A program made the translations under genes and the position numbers. Source: Chloroflexota bacterium (lineage in GTDB: Bacteria; Chloroflexota; Limnocylindria; Limnocylindrales; CSP1-4). From it: a stretch of 11,272 nucleotides of DNA. This document shows positions 1 through 5,983 of the stretch, piece by piece. The stretch is taken from assembly GCA_005880805.1 (NCBI GenBank), contig VBFZ01000006.1:307-11578 (forward strand), read 5' to 3'. The number at the start of each line of letters is the position of its first letter. Positions within the stretch are counted from its first letter, which is position 1. The notes under the pieces are model-generated. The model did no database searches. It was not told where the DNA came from and worked only from the letters and a program-made list of their open reading frames with translations.

Positions 1-127
1 AGCTTGCGGCCCATTGACCCGAGAGCCGGCGGGTGCCCTTGGCTGAGGGTCGGCTGGTCCTGATCCCGGTCCTCGCGTTTCCCTTCGGGTCCATGACCGG
101 TACCGCTTCGCTAGCCGCTCGCGCCAT
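1..127 (-). CDS. N-terminal fragment of a gene running off the left edge; possible ribonucleotide reductase
   Basis: A minus-strand frame opens with ATG at 127 and stays open for 42 codons to the window edge. The first residues are MARAASEAVPVMDPKG, followed by a basic, low-complexity head (RTGIRTSRPSAKGTRR). A ribosome binding site, GGAGGA, lies 8 nt upstream (136-141), and most third positions are G or C. Nothing in the 42 residues identifies a family; they look like a disordered N-terminal extension. The ribonucleotide reductase idea is an inference from upstream context only: two NrdR-box-like sites and a promoter pointing at this gene. NrdR is known mainly as a repressor of nrd genes, and high-GC NrdJ proteins often begin with a basic disordered stretch. 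NrdA or an unrelated NrdR target remains possible. An in-frame ATG at codon 12 is an alternative start with no obvious ribosome site. Confidence 0.55.
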   Translation of the reverse strand, partial: MARAASEAVPVMDPKGNARTGIRTSRPSAKGTRRLSGQWAAS

Positions 128-135
128 TTGGCGTG

Positions 136-141
136 TCCTCC
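136..141 (-). promoter_or_regulatory. Ribosome binding site of the left-edge gene
   Basis: On the minus strand this reads GGAGGA and sits 8 nt before the ATG at 127. It is the main reason for accepting this short fragment as a gene start and for preferring this ATG over the in-frame one 33 nt further in. Confidence 0.6.
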
Positions 142-174
142 GTATGCCGGCTCCGTCTTGCCGGTTTGCCTGCT

Positions 175-262
175 GTCGCCGTCCCTCCCGGCGACGTTCT
201 GGCTCTTCCTCGCGCTGGCCGGTCGCGTTGCCGGTGCGATCCGCGTAGCTGCGAGGTGCCAC
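175..262 (-). promoter_or_regulatory. Structured leader with a B12-box-like segment; candidate cobalamin riboswitch (weak)
   Basis: The leader between the proposed promoter and the ATG is about 230 nt, long enough for a riboswitch. On the minus strand, 204-190 reads AGCCAGAACGTCGCC, preceded by GGAAG. This resembles the cobalamin riboswitch B12 box (consensus near AGCCAGGAGACCTGCC; high-GC versions end in TCGCC). About 20 nt earlier lies GGCAACGCGACC, loosely like the conserved GCAACTGTGACC core, and further upstream GTGGCACCTC is a poor match to the GGTG..A..TCC element. The segment GTCGCCG (189-195), part of the B12-like box, can pair perfectly with CGGCGAC (175-181), giving a 7-bp hairpin with a GGGAGGG-type loop. 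That would make box and hairpin mutually exclusive, as in an expression platform. Several core positions do not match, so this is a candidate only. Confidence 0.25.
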
Positions 263-366
263 TCCGAAGCCTTGCTCAACCCCGTGACGGCGATCGCCGC
301 GGGCCCGTGCCGAGCGGCCGGCGGCCGTCCTGGTGGGTCCTCTCACGTGGATCGAGCGATCCTCGA

Positions 367-396
367 AGAATAGGGCCGGGCATGGCCGTCCGTCAA
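367..396 (-). promoter_or_regulatory. Candidate sigma-70-type promoter for the left-edge gene
   Basis: On the minus strand TTGACG (396-391) and TATTCT (372-367) are separated by 18 bp, matching five of six consensus bases at -35 and four of six at -10. The transcript would start near 360 and carry a ~230 nt leader. The NrdR-box-like pair lies just upstream, the nearer box ending 8 bp from the -35 hexamer. Confidence 0.5.
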
Positions 397-403
397 GGCC
401 AAA

Positions 404-419
404 ACACAAGATGTAGTGG
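404..419 (-). promoter_or_regulatory. NrdR-box-like operator, proximal copy
   Basis: The plus strand reads ACACAAGATGTAGTGG. It fits 13 of 16 positions of the published NrdR consensus acaCwAtATaTwGtgt, including every base of the invariant core C-w-A-n-A-T-n-T-w-G (407-416). It lies just upstream of the minus-strand promoter. NrdR is an ATP/dATP-sensing zinc-finger/ATP-cone repressor of ribonucleotide reductase genes; the encoded target here is the left-edge gene by position. Confidence 0.65.
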
Positions 420-436
420 TGCGATTGGGTTACAAA

Positions 437-452
437 CCGCTACATGTTGCGA
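437..452 (-). promoter_or_regulatory. NrdR-box-like operator, distal copy
   Basis: Positions 440-449 (CTACATGTTG) match the invariant NrdR core C-w-A-n-A-T-n-T-w-G completely; the flanks are weaker. The matching core positions of the two boxes are 33 bp apart, close to three helical turns. Paired boxes spaced by whole turns are the usual arrangement for NrdR. The two boxes also create an imperfect inverted repeat (411-420 with 436-445). Confidence 0.6.
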
Positions 453-465
453 ACGTGGGTGATTT

Positions 466-550
466 GGTGGACAGGGCCGATGGGGTTGGTGGAGATCCAG
501 GGGGCGGGTGTGGAGATCGCGGGTGGCTGTGGTGGACAAACGGTGGACAG
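466..550 (-). repeat. Five phased DnaA-box-like 9-mers
   Basis: Five 9-mers of form [GT]GTGGA[CG]A[GTA] start at 466, 488, 509, 531 and 542, all in the same orientation. On the minus strand they read CTGTCCACC, ATCTCCACC, ATCTCCACA, TTGTCCACC and CTGTCCACC. The best, TTGTCCACC, differs at one base from TTGTCCACA, the high-GC form of the DnaA box. Spacings are 22, 21, 22 and 11 bp, i.e. two, two, two and one helical turns. DnaA is known to act on the E. coli nrdAB promoter, which also has NrdR boxes, so the position just beyond the NrdR-like sites is suggestive. All five are imperfect, so another regulator binding a TCCAC core is possible. Confidence 0.45.
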
Positions 551-1217
551 CTGGTCGGCCGGGCGCCGGGAGGTCGCTGTAGTGCCCGGGCACCGTACGC
601 CATTTCGCTCGACCGTTCTATATGTCGCCCGTTTTTGGCGGATACCCGCGGGACGAATACAAGCAGTGGAACGGCGCCATGCCGCACGCGCGGGCTTCCT
701 ATCCGAACTCGGACGTGGGAGCCGGCGACGTCGCCGGGGCCAGATTCCGCGTCTGACACTCGCCAGGCGAATAGCCGGCAGGAAGCCGGCCCGCACCCGC
801 CCCCCGTATTCGTGGGCGAGGTATCGGGCAAGAAGCTCCTTTGGTGCCCCGTGGAAAGAGCTCCTTGGGCTTTCTCGGGGCAGCCTTTCCCACGCTCATT
901 CATCCCAGGACTGGTAAGCGGAAGGAGCCCGCTCGGCGACGAGAACGGCGGGCGACTGTGAGCACGAATTCGGTCGAATCGACGGCCACGATCGGCTGCT
1001 TTTTCGCTTATCAGTCCCCCCACGAATGGGAGTGGGGAAATCGAGCGGCGCCGGTCCTGAGAGTCGTGAGGCGTCTTTCCGACAAGGCGCGCCGGCCGCG
1101 GGCCAGGCAAGAGACAGGGACGCGCGGCCGTTGCGCCGGCCGCGGCCAGGCAAGAGACGGGGACGCGCGGCCGTTGCGGTAGGCTGCGCGCTCTCGGCGG
1201 AAGGGGCGTTGCCGGGG
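551..1217. other. Gene-poor region with palindromes and hairpins
   Basis: I see no convincing gene here. Open frames exist on both strands but lack family features and ribosome sites, and give Arg/Pro/Ser-rich translations typical of random high-GC frames. Visible structure: a perfect 16-bp palindrome at 722-737 (CCGGCGACGTCGCCGG); GCCGGC-aggaa-GCCGGC at 774-790; a hairpin at 845-882 with a 7-bp outer stem (TGCCCCG/CGGGGCA) and 5-bp inner stem (GAAAG/CTTTC); a 6-bp hairpin CCCCAC/GTGGGG at 1018-1037; and the tandem duplication listed separately. The promoter of the downstream cyclase gene should lie here, but I could not pick a clear one. Confidence 0.5.
1091..1177. repeat. 43/44 bp near-perfect tandem duplication
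   Basis: Copy 1 (1091-1134) and copy 2 (1135-1177) differ by one base in a G run and one A/G change. The copies are 44 and 43 bp, not multiples of three, so any frame through them reads the copies differently. That argues this stretch is noncoding and that the cyclase does not start at the upstream GTG/ATG candidates near 1026. The junction can fold as CGCGGCC (1123-1129) with GGCCGCG (1138-1144). Confidence 0.85.
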
Positions 1218-4200
1218 ATGGGGCAAACGGCGGAGACGGCTCGAGGGAGTGAACGGTTGACCTGCCCGAACTGCGGCGCGGAAGCACAGCCCGACCAGAA
1301 GTTCTGTGCCGAGTGCGGAACGCGGCTCGCGGCTCCGGCCTGCTCGAACTGTGGTGCAGCGCTGCCGCCTGGCGCCCGCTTCTGCCCGGAGTGCGGAACG
1401 CCCGCCGACATCTCAGCCGCCGGCGCGGCTGCGAGCGTTGCGCACACAGCAGAGGCCGAGACCAACGGGGAACACGCAGCCGTCGGTCCGACCGCCGAAC
1501 GACGTCTCGTCTCGGTCCTGTTCGCGGACCTCGTCGACTCCACGAAGATCGCCGAGGCGGCTGACGCCGAAGACACCCGCGAGATCCTGGCGCGCTACTA
1601 CGAGACCGCCCGCCAGGTCATGGACCGCTACGGCGGCACGATCGAGAAGTTCATCGGCGACGCGGTCATGGCGGTCTGGGGCGCACCGACCGCCCGCGAG
1701 GACGACGCCGAGCGCGCCGTCCGGGCCGCCCTCGACCTCGTCGACGCCGTTGGGCGCCTCGAGGTCAACGTCCCGGGCGGCATCCAGCTCAGAGCCGGCG
1801 TCGTTACCGGCCTAGCCGCGATCACCGTCGGCGCTGAGGGCCAGGGCATGGTGGCCGGCGACGTCGTCAACACGGCCGCTCGTCTCCAGTCGGTCGCGCC
1901 ATCGGGTTCGGTCCTCGTCGGAGAGGCCACCTTCCGGGCCGCCGACGAGGCGATCGTCTTCGAGCCGGCCGGCGAACAGACGCTCAAAGGCAAGACCGCC
2001 CCCGTCCCCGCGTGGCGGGCACTGAGAGTGGTGGCTGGCCGCGGCGGACAAGGGAGGGCGGACCGCCCGGAGCCGCCGTTCGTCGGTCGGGACGCGGAGT
2101 TCGTGCTCCTGAAGGACCTGTTCCACGCCACCTCGCGCGAGAGCCGGGTCCGCCTCGTCTCGGTCATGGGCCCGCCGGGCATCGGCAAGAGCCGGCTTGC
2201 CTGGGAGTTCGAGAAGTACATCGACGGCCTGGTCGAGACGGTCTACTGGCACCACGGCCGCTCGCCCGCGTACGGCGAGGGCGTCACGTTCTGGGCACTC
2301 GGCGAGATGGTCCGCCGTCGAGCCGAGATCGCGGAGGGCGAGGACGCACAGACGGCCCGAACGAAGCTCGCGGCCGCCCTGGCCCAGTACGTCGAGAGCG
2401 ACGACGATCGGCGCTGGATCGAGCCGCGGTTGATGAGCTTGCTGGGCCTCGACGAAGCTCCGCCTGGTGAGCAGGGCGAGCTCTTCGCCGCGTGGCGCAC
2501 ATTCTTCGAGTGGATCGCACGAAAAGGCACCGTCGCGATGGTCTTCGAGGACCTGCAATGGGCTGACCAGGGGCTGCTCGACTTCATCGACCACGTGCTG
2601 GCCTGGTCGAAGGGGATGCCCATCCTTGTGATCACCCTTGCGCGCCCGGAGCTGCTCGAACGGCGTCCGGCTTGGGGCGCCCGGCAGCGAAACTTCACCA
2701 GCCTGCACCTCGAGCCGCTCGACAAGGCGGCGATGCGTGAGCTGCTGGCCGGCTTTGTCCCCGGGCTGCCCGAGTCGGCCGCCCGCGCGATCATTGCCCG
2801 TGCCGAGGGCGTTCCTCTGTACGCCGTCGAGACGGTCCGCACGCTGGTGACCGACGGACGGATTGTCCTCGAGGGCGATGTCTATCGCGTCCGTGGGAGC
2901 CTCGACCGGCTGACGATTCCTGAAACCTTGCACGCGCTCATCGCGGCTCGTCTGGATGCGCTGGAGCCTGCCAACCGCGCCCTCCTCCAGGACGCCGCCG
3001 TTCTGGGCAAGAGCTTCACGTCGACTGCCCTGGCCGAGCTCACAGGCGAGCCGGCCGCCGCGCTGGAGCCCCGGCTGCGAGCGTTGATCGACCTGGAGCT
3101 CCTGCGGCAGGAGGTTGATCCGCGGTCGCCGGAGCGGGGTCAGTACCAATTCGTTCAGGCGCTCATCCGGGAGGTCGCGTACGGAACGCTGGCGAAGCGC
3201 GATCGCCGCGCTCGCCACCTGGCAGCGGCTCGTTACTTCGAGACAGTGGGCGACGAGGAACTGGCCGGCGTTCTCGCAAGCCACTACGTGGACGCATACC
3301 GGGCCACTCCGGCGGGTCCCGAGGCTGAGGCCTTGGCTGCGCAAGCACGTGTTGCACTGCGGGGCGCCGCAGATCGCGCGTTTGCGCTCCGGTCGACCGA
3401 GCAGGCGCTGGCCTACCTCCAGCGAGCGCTCGAGGTCACCACCGACGACCACGAACGACGAACCCTCCTCACGCGCATCGGCGAGGTCGGCCAGATGGCC
3501 GGCCACTACGAGGAGTCGACGTCCGCGCTGATCCAGGTGATCGACGAGCTGGACGCCGGGGGTCACGTCCTGGGCGCGGCTCGTGCGGCGACTTTGCTGG
3601 CGTACGTCTACGACAGCGACGGGCGGATGGAGCCGGCGATCTCACTGCTGAAGCCAAGGCTGCCGGCGGTCGAGGCCCTCGCCGCTGACGACCCGTCATT
3701 GGAGGCCGACGTCGCCGCGGTCGCTTCCGAGCTCGGGCGCGCGTACATGCTTCACGGCGACTGGAGGGAGTCGATCGAGCTGTGCGATCGGGCGATTGCC
3801 GCCGCCGAGCGCCTGGATCTCCGCCGAATCCTCGTCGAGGCCCTGATTACCAAGGGCACGGTGCTCCAGTTCGAGCGCTACCGCGAAGGCGCTGCAGTCC
3901 TCCTTGGAGCCATCGCGCTGGCGAAGCAGTACGGATTGCCGAGATCGCAGATCCGGGCGATGAACAACATCGGGGGGTTCCTGGACAACGAGGACATCCT
4001 CGCCGCGTTCGAGAACTGCACGGCGGCCATCGAGATCTGTCGACGAAACGGTCTGCGGGACGTGGTCCTCCACTGGCAGGCAAGTGCTGGCTGGCCGGGG
4101 TTCCTGCTCGGTGACTGGGCCGCCGCCGATGCTGCCGCGGCCGTCGGCGACGAGGACAACGTCCCGGACACCGTCCGGACCACCGCGCTCGACATCCGGG

Positions 4201-4796
4201 AGTTGCTGCTCGCTTATCGGGGGCAGATGGACGGCATTGACGCGATCGAGGCGGCAAGCCAGGAGATCATTGCCGGCCTGACTCACGCCGAGTTCGCGAG
4301 CGGGCATCGAATGATCCGCTCTGTCGTCTTGCATGTTGCCGGTCGATTCCAGGACGCCTACGACGAGATCACGTCCCACCCGCCACCCAGCTCGCATCGC
4401 TTCCCGGTCAATCTCATTACCGCTCGTGCGGCCCTTCGGCTTGGAAACCTCGACGCCGCACGGGCAGCTCTCGCCGAAATGGAAGCGGCTTCTGACCGGG
4501 GGCGGGTGTCGGATGTCCTTCGCGTGGGGGTCCGCGCCGGAGTCGCTGCCCTCGAGGGACGGCGCGAGGACGCGTTGGGGCTCTATCGGGACGCTCAACG
4601 ACGGTTCGCGGAGCTGCGCGACGTGGTCGACCTCGCGGACATGCAGCTCGAAATGGCCGCCCTTCTGGGCCTCGACGAGCCCGAGGTTCGAGCGGCTGCA
4701 GACGCCGCCCGACATTCGTATGAACGCCTGGGCGCGAGGGCGACGCTCGACCAGCTCGATCGCCTGGAGCAGGCGGCGGGGGTCGTGACGGCCTGA
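1218..4796 (+). CDS. Zinc-ribbon / class III nucleotide cyclase / AAA ATPase / TPR-like signalling protein
   Basis: The protein is 1,192 residues from ATG 1218. Two zinc ribbons come first (C16, C19, C30, C33; C42, C45, C56, C59). A class III cyclase catalytic domain follows (about 95-270), with metal-binding Asp104 (LFADLVDST) and Asp148 (KFIGDAVMAVWG) and transition-state Asn218/Arg222 (DVVNTAARL). Next is a STAND/AAA-type ATPase beginning PPFVGRDAEF (about 287), with Walker A GPPGIGKS (318-325) and Walker B MVFEDLQWAD (441-450). The remaining ~500 residues are alpha-helical and Ala/Leu-rich, like TPR repeats. There is no membrane segment, so it is probably cytosolic. Family knowledge suggests a cyclase gated by the NTPase/TPR module; the effector and ligand are unknown. 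Lys144 fits ATP use, but the residue usually Asp or Thr in the purine pair looks like Met211. TTG 1257 (GGAG 7 nt upstream) is a good alternative start, giving MTCPNCG. Frames extending to about 1026 cross the tandem duplication and are rejected. Confidence 0.9.
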   Translation: MGQTAETARGSERLTCPNCGAEAQPDQKFCAECGTRLAAPACSNCGAALPPGARFCPECGTPADISAAGAAASVAHTAEAETNGEHAAVGPTAERRLVSVLFADLVDSTKIAEAADAEDTREILARYYETARQVMDRYGGTIEKFIGDAVMAVWGAPTAREDDAERAVRAALDLVDAVGRLEVNVPGGIQLRAGVVTGLAAITVGAEGQGMVAGDVVNTAARLQSVAPSGSVLVGEATFRAADEAIVFEPAGEQTLKGKTAPVPAWRALRVVAGRGGQGRADRPEPPFVGRDAEFVLLKDLFHATSRESRVRLVSVMGPPGIGKSRLAWEFEKYIDGLVETVYWHHGRSPAYGEGVTFWALGEMVRRRAEIAEGEDAQTARTKLAAALAQYVESDDDRRWIEPRLMSLLGLDEAPPGEQGELFAAWRTFFEWIARKGTVAMVFEDLQWADQGLLDFIDHVLAWSKGMPILVITLARPELLERRPAWGARQRNFTSLHLEPLDKAAMRELLAGFVPGLPESAARAIIARAEGVPLYAVETVRTLVTDGRIVLEGDVYRVRGSLDRLTIPETLHALIAARLDALEPANRALLQDAAVLGKSFTSTALAELTGEPAAALEPRLRALIDLELLRQEVDPRSPERGQYQFVQALIREVAYGTLAKRDRRARHLAAARYFETVGDEELAGVLASHYVDAYRATPAGPEAEALAAQARVALRGAADRAFALRSTEQALAYLQRALEVTTDDHERRTLLTRIGEVGQMAGHYEESTSALIQVIDELDAGGHVLGAARAATLLAYVYDSDGRMEPAISLLKPRLPAVEALAADDPSLEADVAAVASELGRAYMLHGDWRESIELCDRAIAAAERLDLRRILVEALITKGTVLQFERYREGAAVLLGAIALAKQYGLPRSQIRAMNNIGGFLDNEDILAAFENCTAAIEICRRNGLRDVVLHWQASAGWPGFLLGDWAAADAAAAVGDEDNVPDTVRTTALDIRELLLAYRGQMDGIDAIEAASQEIIAGLTHAEFASGHRMIRSVVLHVAGRFQDAYDEITSHPPPSSHRFPVNLITARAALRLGNLDAARAALAEMEAASDRGRVSDVLRVGVRAGVAALEGRREDALGLYRDAQRRFAELRDVVDLADMQLEMAALLGLDEPEVRAAADAARHSYERLGARATLDQLDRLEQAAGVVTA

Positions 4797-4798
4797 CA

Positions 4799-4829
4799 CC
4801 CGGCCTGGCCGCGGCGCCCGCAGGCCGGG
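4799..4829 (+). terminator. GC-rich hairpin after the cyclase gene
   Basis: CCCGGCCT (4799-4806) pairs perfectly with AGGCCGGG (4822-4829) around a 15-nt loop, starting 3 nt after the cyclase stop codon. There is no T-run, so it may end or stabilise the transcript rather than act as a classical intrinsic terminator. Confidence 0.4.
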
Positions 4830-4858
4830 CTCCGGTTGAGAGGGCACTGCAAGCGGGA

Positions 4859-4875
4859 GCGCCCCGTCGGGGCGC
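4859..4875. terminator. Second GC hairpin between cyclase and lipoprotein genes
   Basis: GCGCCCC (4859-4865) and GGGGCGC (4869-4875) form a perfect 7-bp stem with a 3-nt loop. There is no T-run. Together with the previous hairpin it makes read-through into the lipoprotein gene unlikely. Confidence 0.35.
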
Positions 4876-4956
4876 GCTGCTGAGTCCGCGGCATAGGTGT
4901 GATGGAGACCCATTTTTCGCGTGGAATCCATTCCGCCATGAGCCGGAGGTAGATGC

Positions 4957-5523
4957 ATGCATCGTCGTCTGTGGTTTGGGGGTTTAGGCCTGGTGACCGC
5001 CATTGGCCTCGTGATTGCCGCGTGTGGCGGCGGCGCTTCGCCGGCGCCTTCATTGAACCTGCCGACCCTCGGTCCGAGCCCGTCCGTCAGCCTGCCGGCG
5101 ATTTCGGCCAGCGTCCCGTCGTTGCCGTCGGGCGCCCTTCCATCGGGTTTCGTGCTGCCCTCGGGTGTGACGATGCCGTCCGGCCTCAACTCGGCCACTG
5201 CGAAGACCGTCCAGCTGACCGCCCAGAACAACAGCGGCGTCACCGGGATCGCTTTCATCGCCGACGCCGGCAACGGCCAGACCTTCGTTGCGATAGGCGT
5301 CACCCCGGCCGCGAGCGTGAACTACCCGGCGACGATCGCGACGGGTCCGTGCATCACTCCCGGTACGACCGCCAAGGCGACGCTGACGAACGTGGTCAAC
5401 GGCGTTTCGCAATCGACGGTATCCGCGTCGTTCGCGGACGTGACGTCGGGTACGAATGCGCTCGTGCTGTGGAAGTCGGCGCAGGAGATGCAGACCGCGG
5501 TCGCCTGCGGCGACATCAAGTAG
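4957..5523 (+). CDS. Secreted lipoprotein with LPSG-rich linker and a CHRD-like C-terminal domain
   Basis: 188 residues. The ribosome site GGAGG (4945-4949) lies 7 nt before ATG 4957, which fixes this start over the out-of-frame ATG at 4953. The N-terminus is a lipoprotein signal: MHRR, a hydrophobic stretch (5-20), then lipobox I-A-A-C with Cys23 as the lipidated residue. Residues 26-80 are a Ser/Pro/Leu-rich linker that repeats (L/M)PSG four times (56-76). The C-terminal part (85-188) is beta-rich and ends in VACGDIK; with GPC (Cys132), a TLTNVVNG segment and Cys184 it resembles secreted CHRD/superoxide-dismutase-like domains, where the two cysteines could form a disulfide. The His metal ligands of those domains are not visible, so enzymatic activity is unlikely. 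Gene call is firm; function is unknown. Confidence 0.85.
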   Translation: MHRRLWFGGLGLVTAIGLVIAACGGGASPAPSLNLPTLGPSPSVSLPAISASVPSLPSGALPSGFVLPSGVTMPSGLNSATAKTVQLTAQNNSGVTGIAFIADAGNGQTFVAIGVTPAASVNYPATIATGPCITPGTTAKATLTNVVNGVSQSTVSASFADVTSGTNALVLWKSAQEMQTAVACGDIK

Positions 5524-5533
5524 CCGGCTCGAC

Positions 5534-5560
5534 CGGCGGCCGCCCCCCGCTCGGCCGCCG
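5534..5560 (+). terminator. Hairpin after the lipoprotein gene
   Basis: CGGCGGCCG (5534-5542) pairs over 9 bp with CGGCCGCCG (5552-5560), loop of 9 nt, beginning 10 nt after the stop codon. Only a weak T-run (CTCTTTGG) follows, so it is a probable but imperfect terminator. Confidence 0.5.
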
Positions 5561-5588
5561 CCGATCGCTCTTTGGACTTGCGCGTATC

Positions 5589-5820
5589 GCCCTGAGTGCT
5601 ACCGCGAGCGGAAGTTCATCGCCAAGCCCGCCCGGACGCAGCCCTAAGCGAGGCTGCACCACTCAGGGCCTTATGGCGCGTCCGAAACGCCCATAAGCCG
5701 TTGCCGGGTCCACTCCAATCGCGCGGCTTGGCGTTGGGAGTACCAATCAGGGCGATACCGGAGGCGCAAGCGGCCGAAACGCGGTCTGGGCGGGCCTTCA
5801 GTTGCTTGCGCCGTTTCGGC
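5589..5820. ncRNA. Candidate structured RNA or cis-leader upstream of trpB2
   Basis: There is no gene in this stretch, but perfect inverted repeats are dense. A 10-bp stem GCCCTGAGTG/CACTCAGGGC (5589-5598 with 5660-5669) encloses GCAGCC/GGCTGC (5638-5643 with 5652-5657). Directly abutting is CTTATGG/CCATAAG (5670-5676 with 5691-5697), extended by GCG/CGC after a bulge. Then ACTCC-AA/TT-GGAGT with one bulge (5712-5718 with 5734-5741), GGCGCAAG/CTTGCGCC (5763-5770 with 5805-5812) and GCCGAAACG/CGTTTCGGC (5773-5781 with 5812-5820). The last two cross each other, so they are either a pseudoknot or alternatives. I looked for T-box, tmRNA, SRP, RNase P and 6S hallmarks and did not find them. Strand is undecided. 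It could also be a palindromic mobile repeat. Confidence 0.35.
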
Positions 5821-5874
5821 GGAAGGTCTGACACAATGCGGTTTCCTCGGGCGAAGCCGGCCGGCGACGAAAGC

Positions 5875-5938
5875 AGCGGTCAACGGAGCCAGCGGTCAAC
5901 GGAGCCAGCGGGCAATACAGCCAGCGGGCAACGAACAG
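5875..5938. repeat. Four 16-bp tandem repeats before trpB2
   Basis: Units begin at 5875, 5891, 5907 and 5923. The first two are identical (AGCGGTCAACGGAGCC); the third is AGCGGGCAATACAGCC and the fourth AGCGGGCAACGAACAG. The array ends 31 bp before the trpB2 ribosome site, within the probable 5' leader. It may be a regulator-binding array or a simple slippage repeat. Confidence 0.8.
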
Positions 5939-5983
5939 CAGCCGGAGAGGCGGCTTCCCGGCCCGGGCGAGGAGGAGCGCGCG

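Noticed and set aside
33..248. Plus-strand frame opposite the left-edge gene
   Set aside because: No ribosome site and a low-complexity Arg/Ser tail; the minus-strand start with GGAGGA is better supported.
466..550. Replication origin at the DnaA-like array
   Set aside because: No dnaA, dnaN or AT-rich unwinding segment nearby and all boxes are imperfect; a regulatory role is simpler.
1026..1217. N-terminal extension of the cyclase to 1026
   Set aside because: It contains the 43/44 bp duplication read in two frames and a basic low-complexity sequence; zinc ribbons begin just after the chosen start.
430..1287. Open frames on both strands in the gene-poor region
   Set aside because: Arg/Pro/Ser-rich translations, no ribosome sites, and they overlap regulatory repeats and a frame-breaking tandem duplication.
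1812..3566. Long antisense open frame (584 codons) inside the cyclase gene
   Set aside because: It mirrors the strong plus-strand codon bias; the plus frame has clear zinc ribbon, cyclase and Walker motifs, while the antisense translation shows none.
3696..5303. Antisense open frame (535 codons) spanning the cyclase end and the lipoprotein
   Set aside because: It crosses two well-supported plus-strand genes and an intergenic gap, with no recognisable motif.
5589..5820. T-box, tmRNA, SRP, 6S or RNase P RNA
   Set aside because: None of their conserved sequence signatures could be found on either strand.
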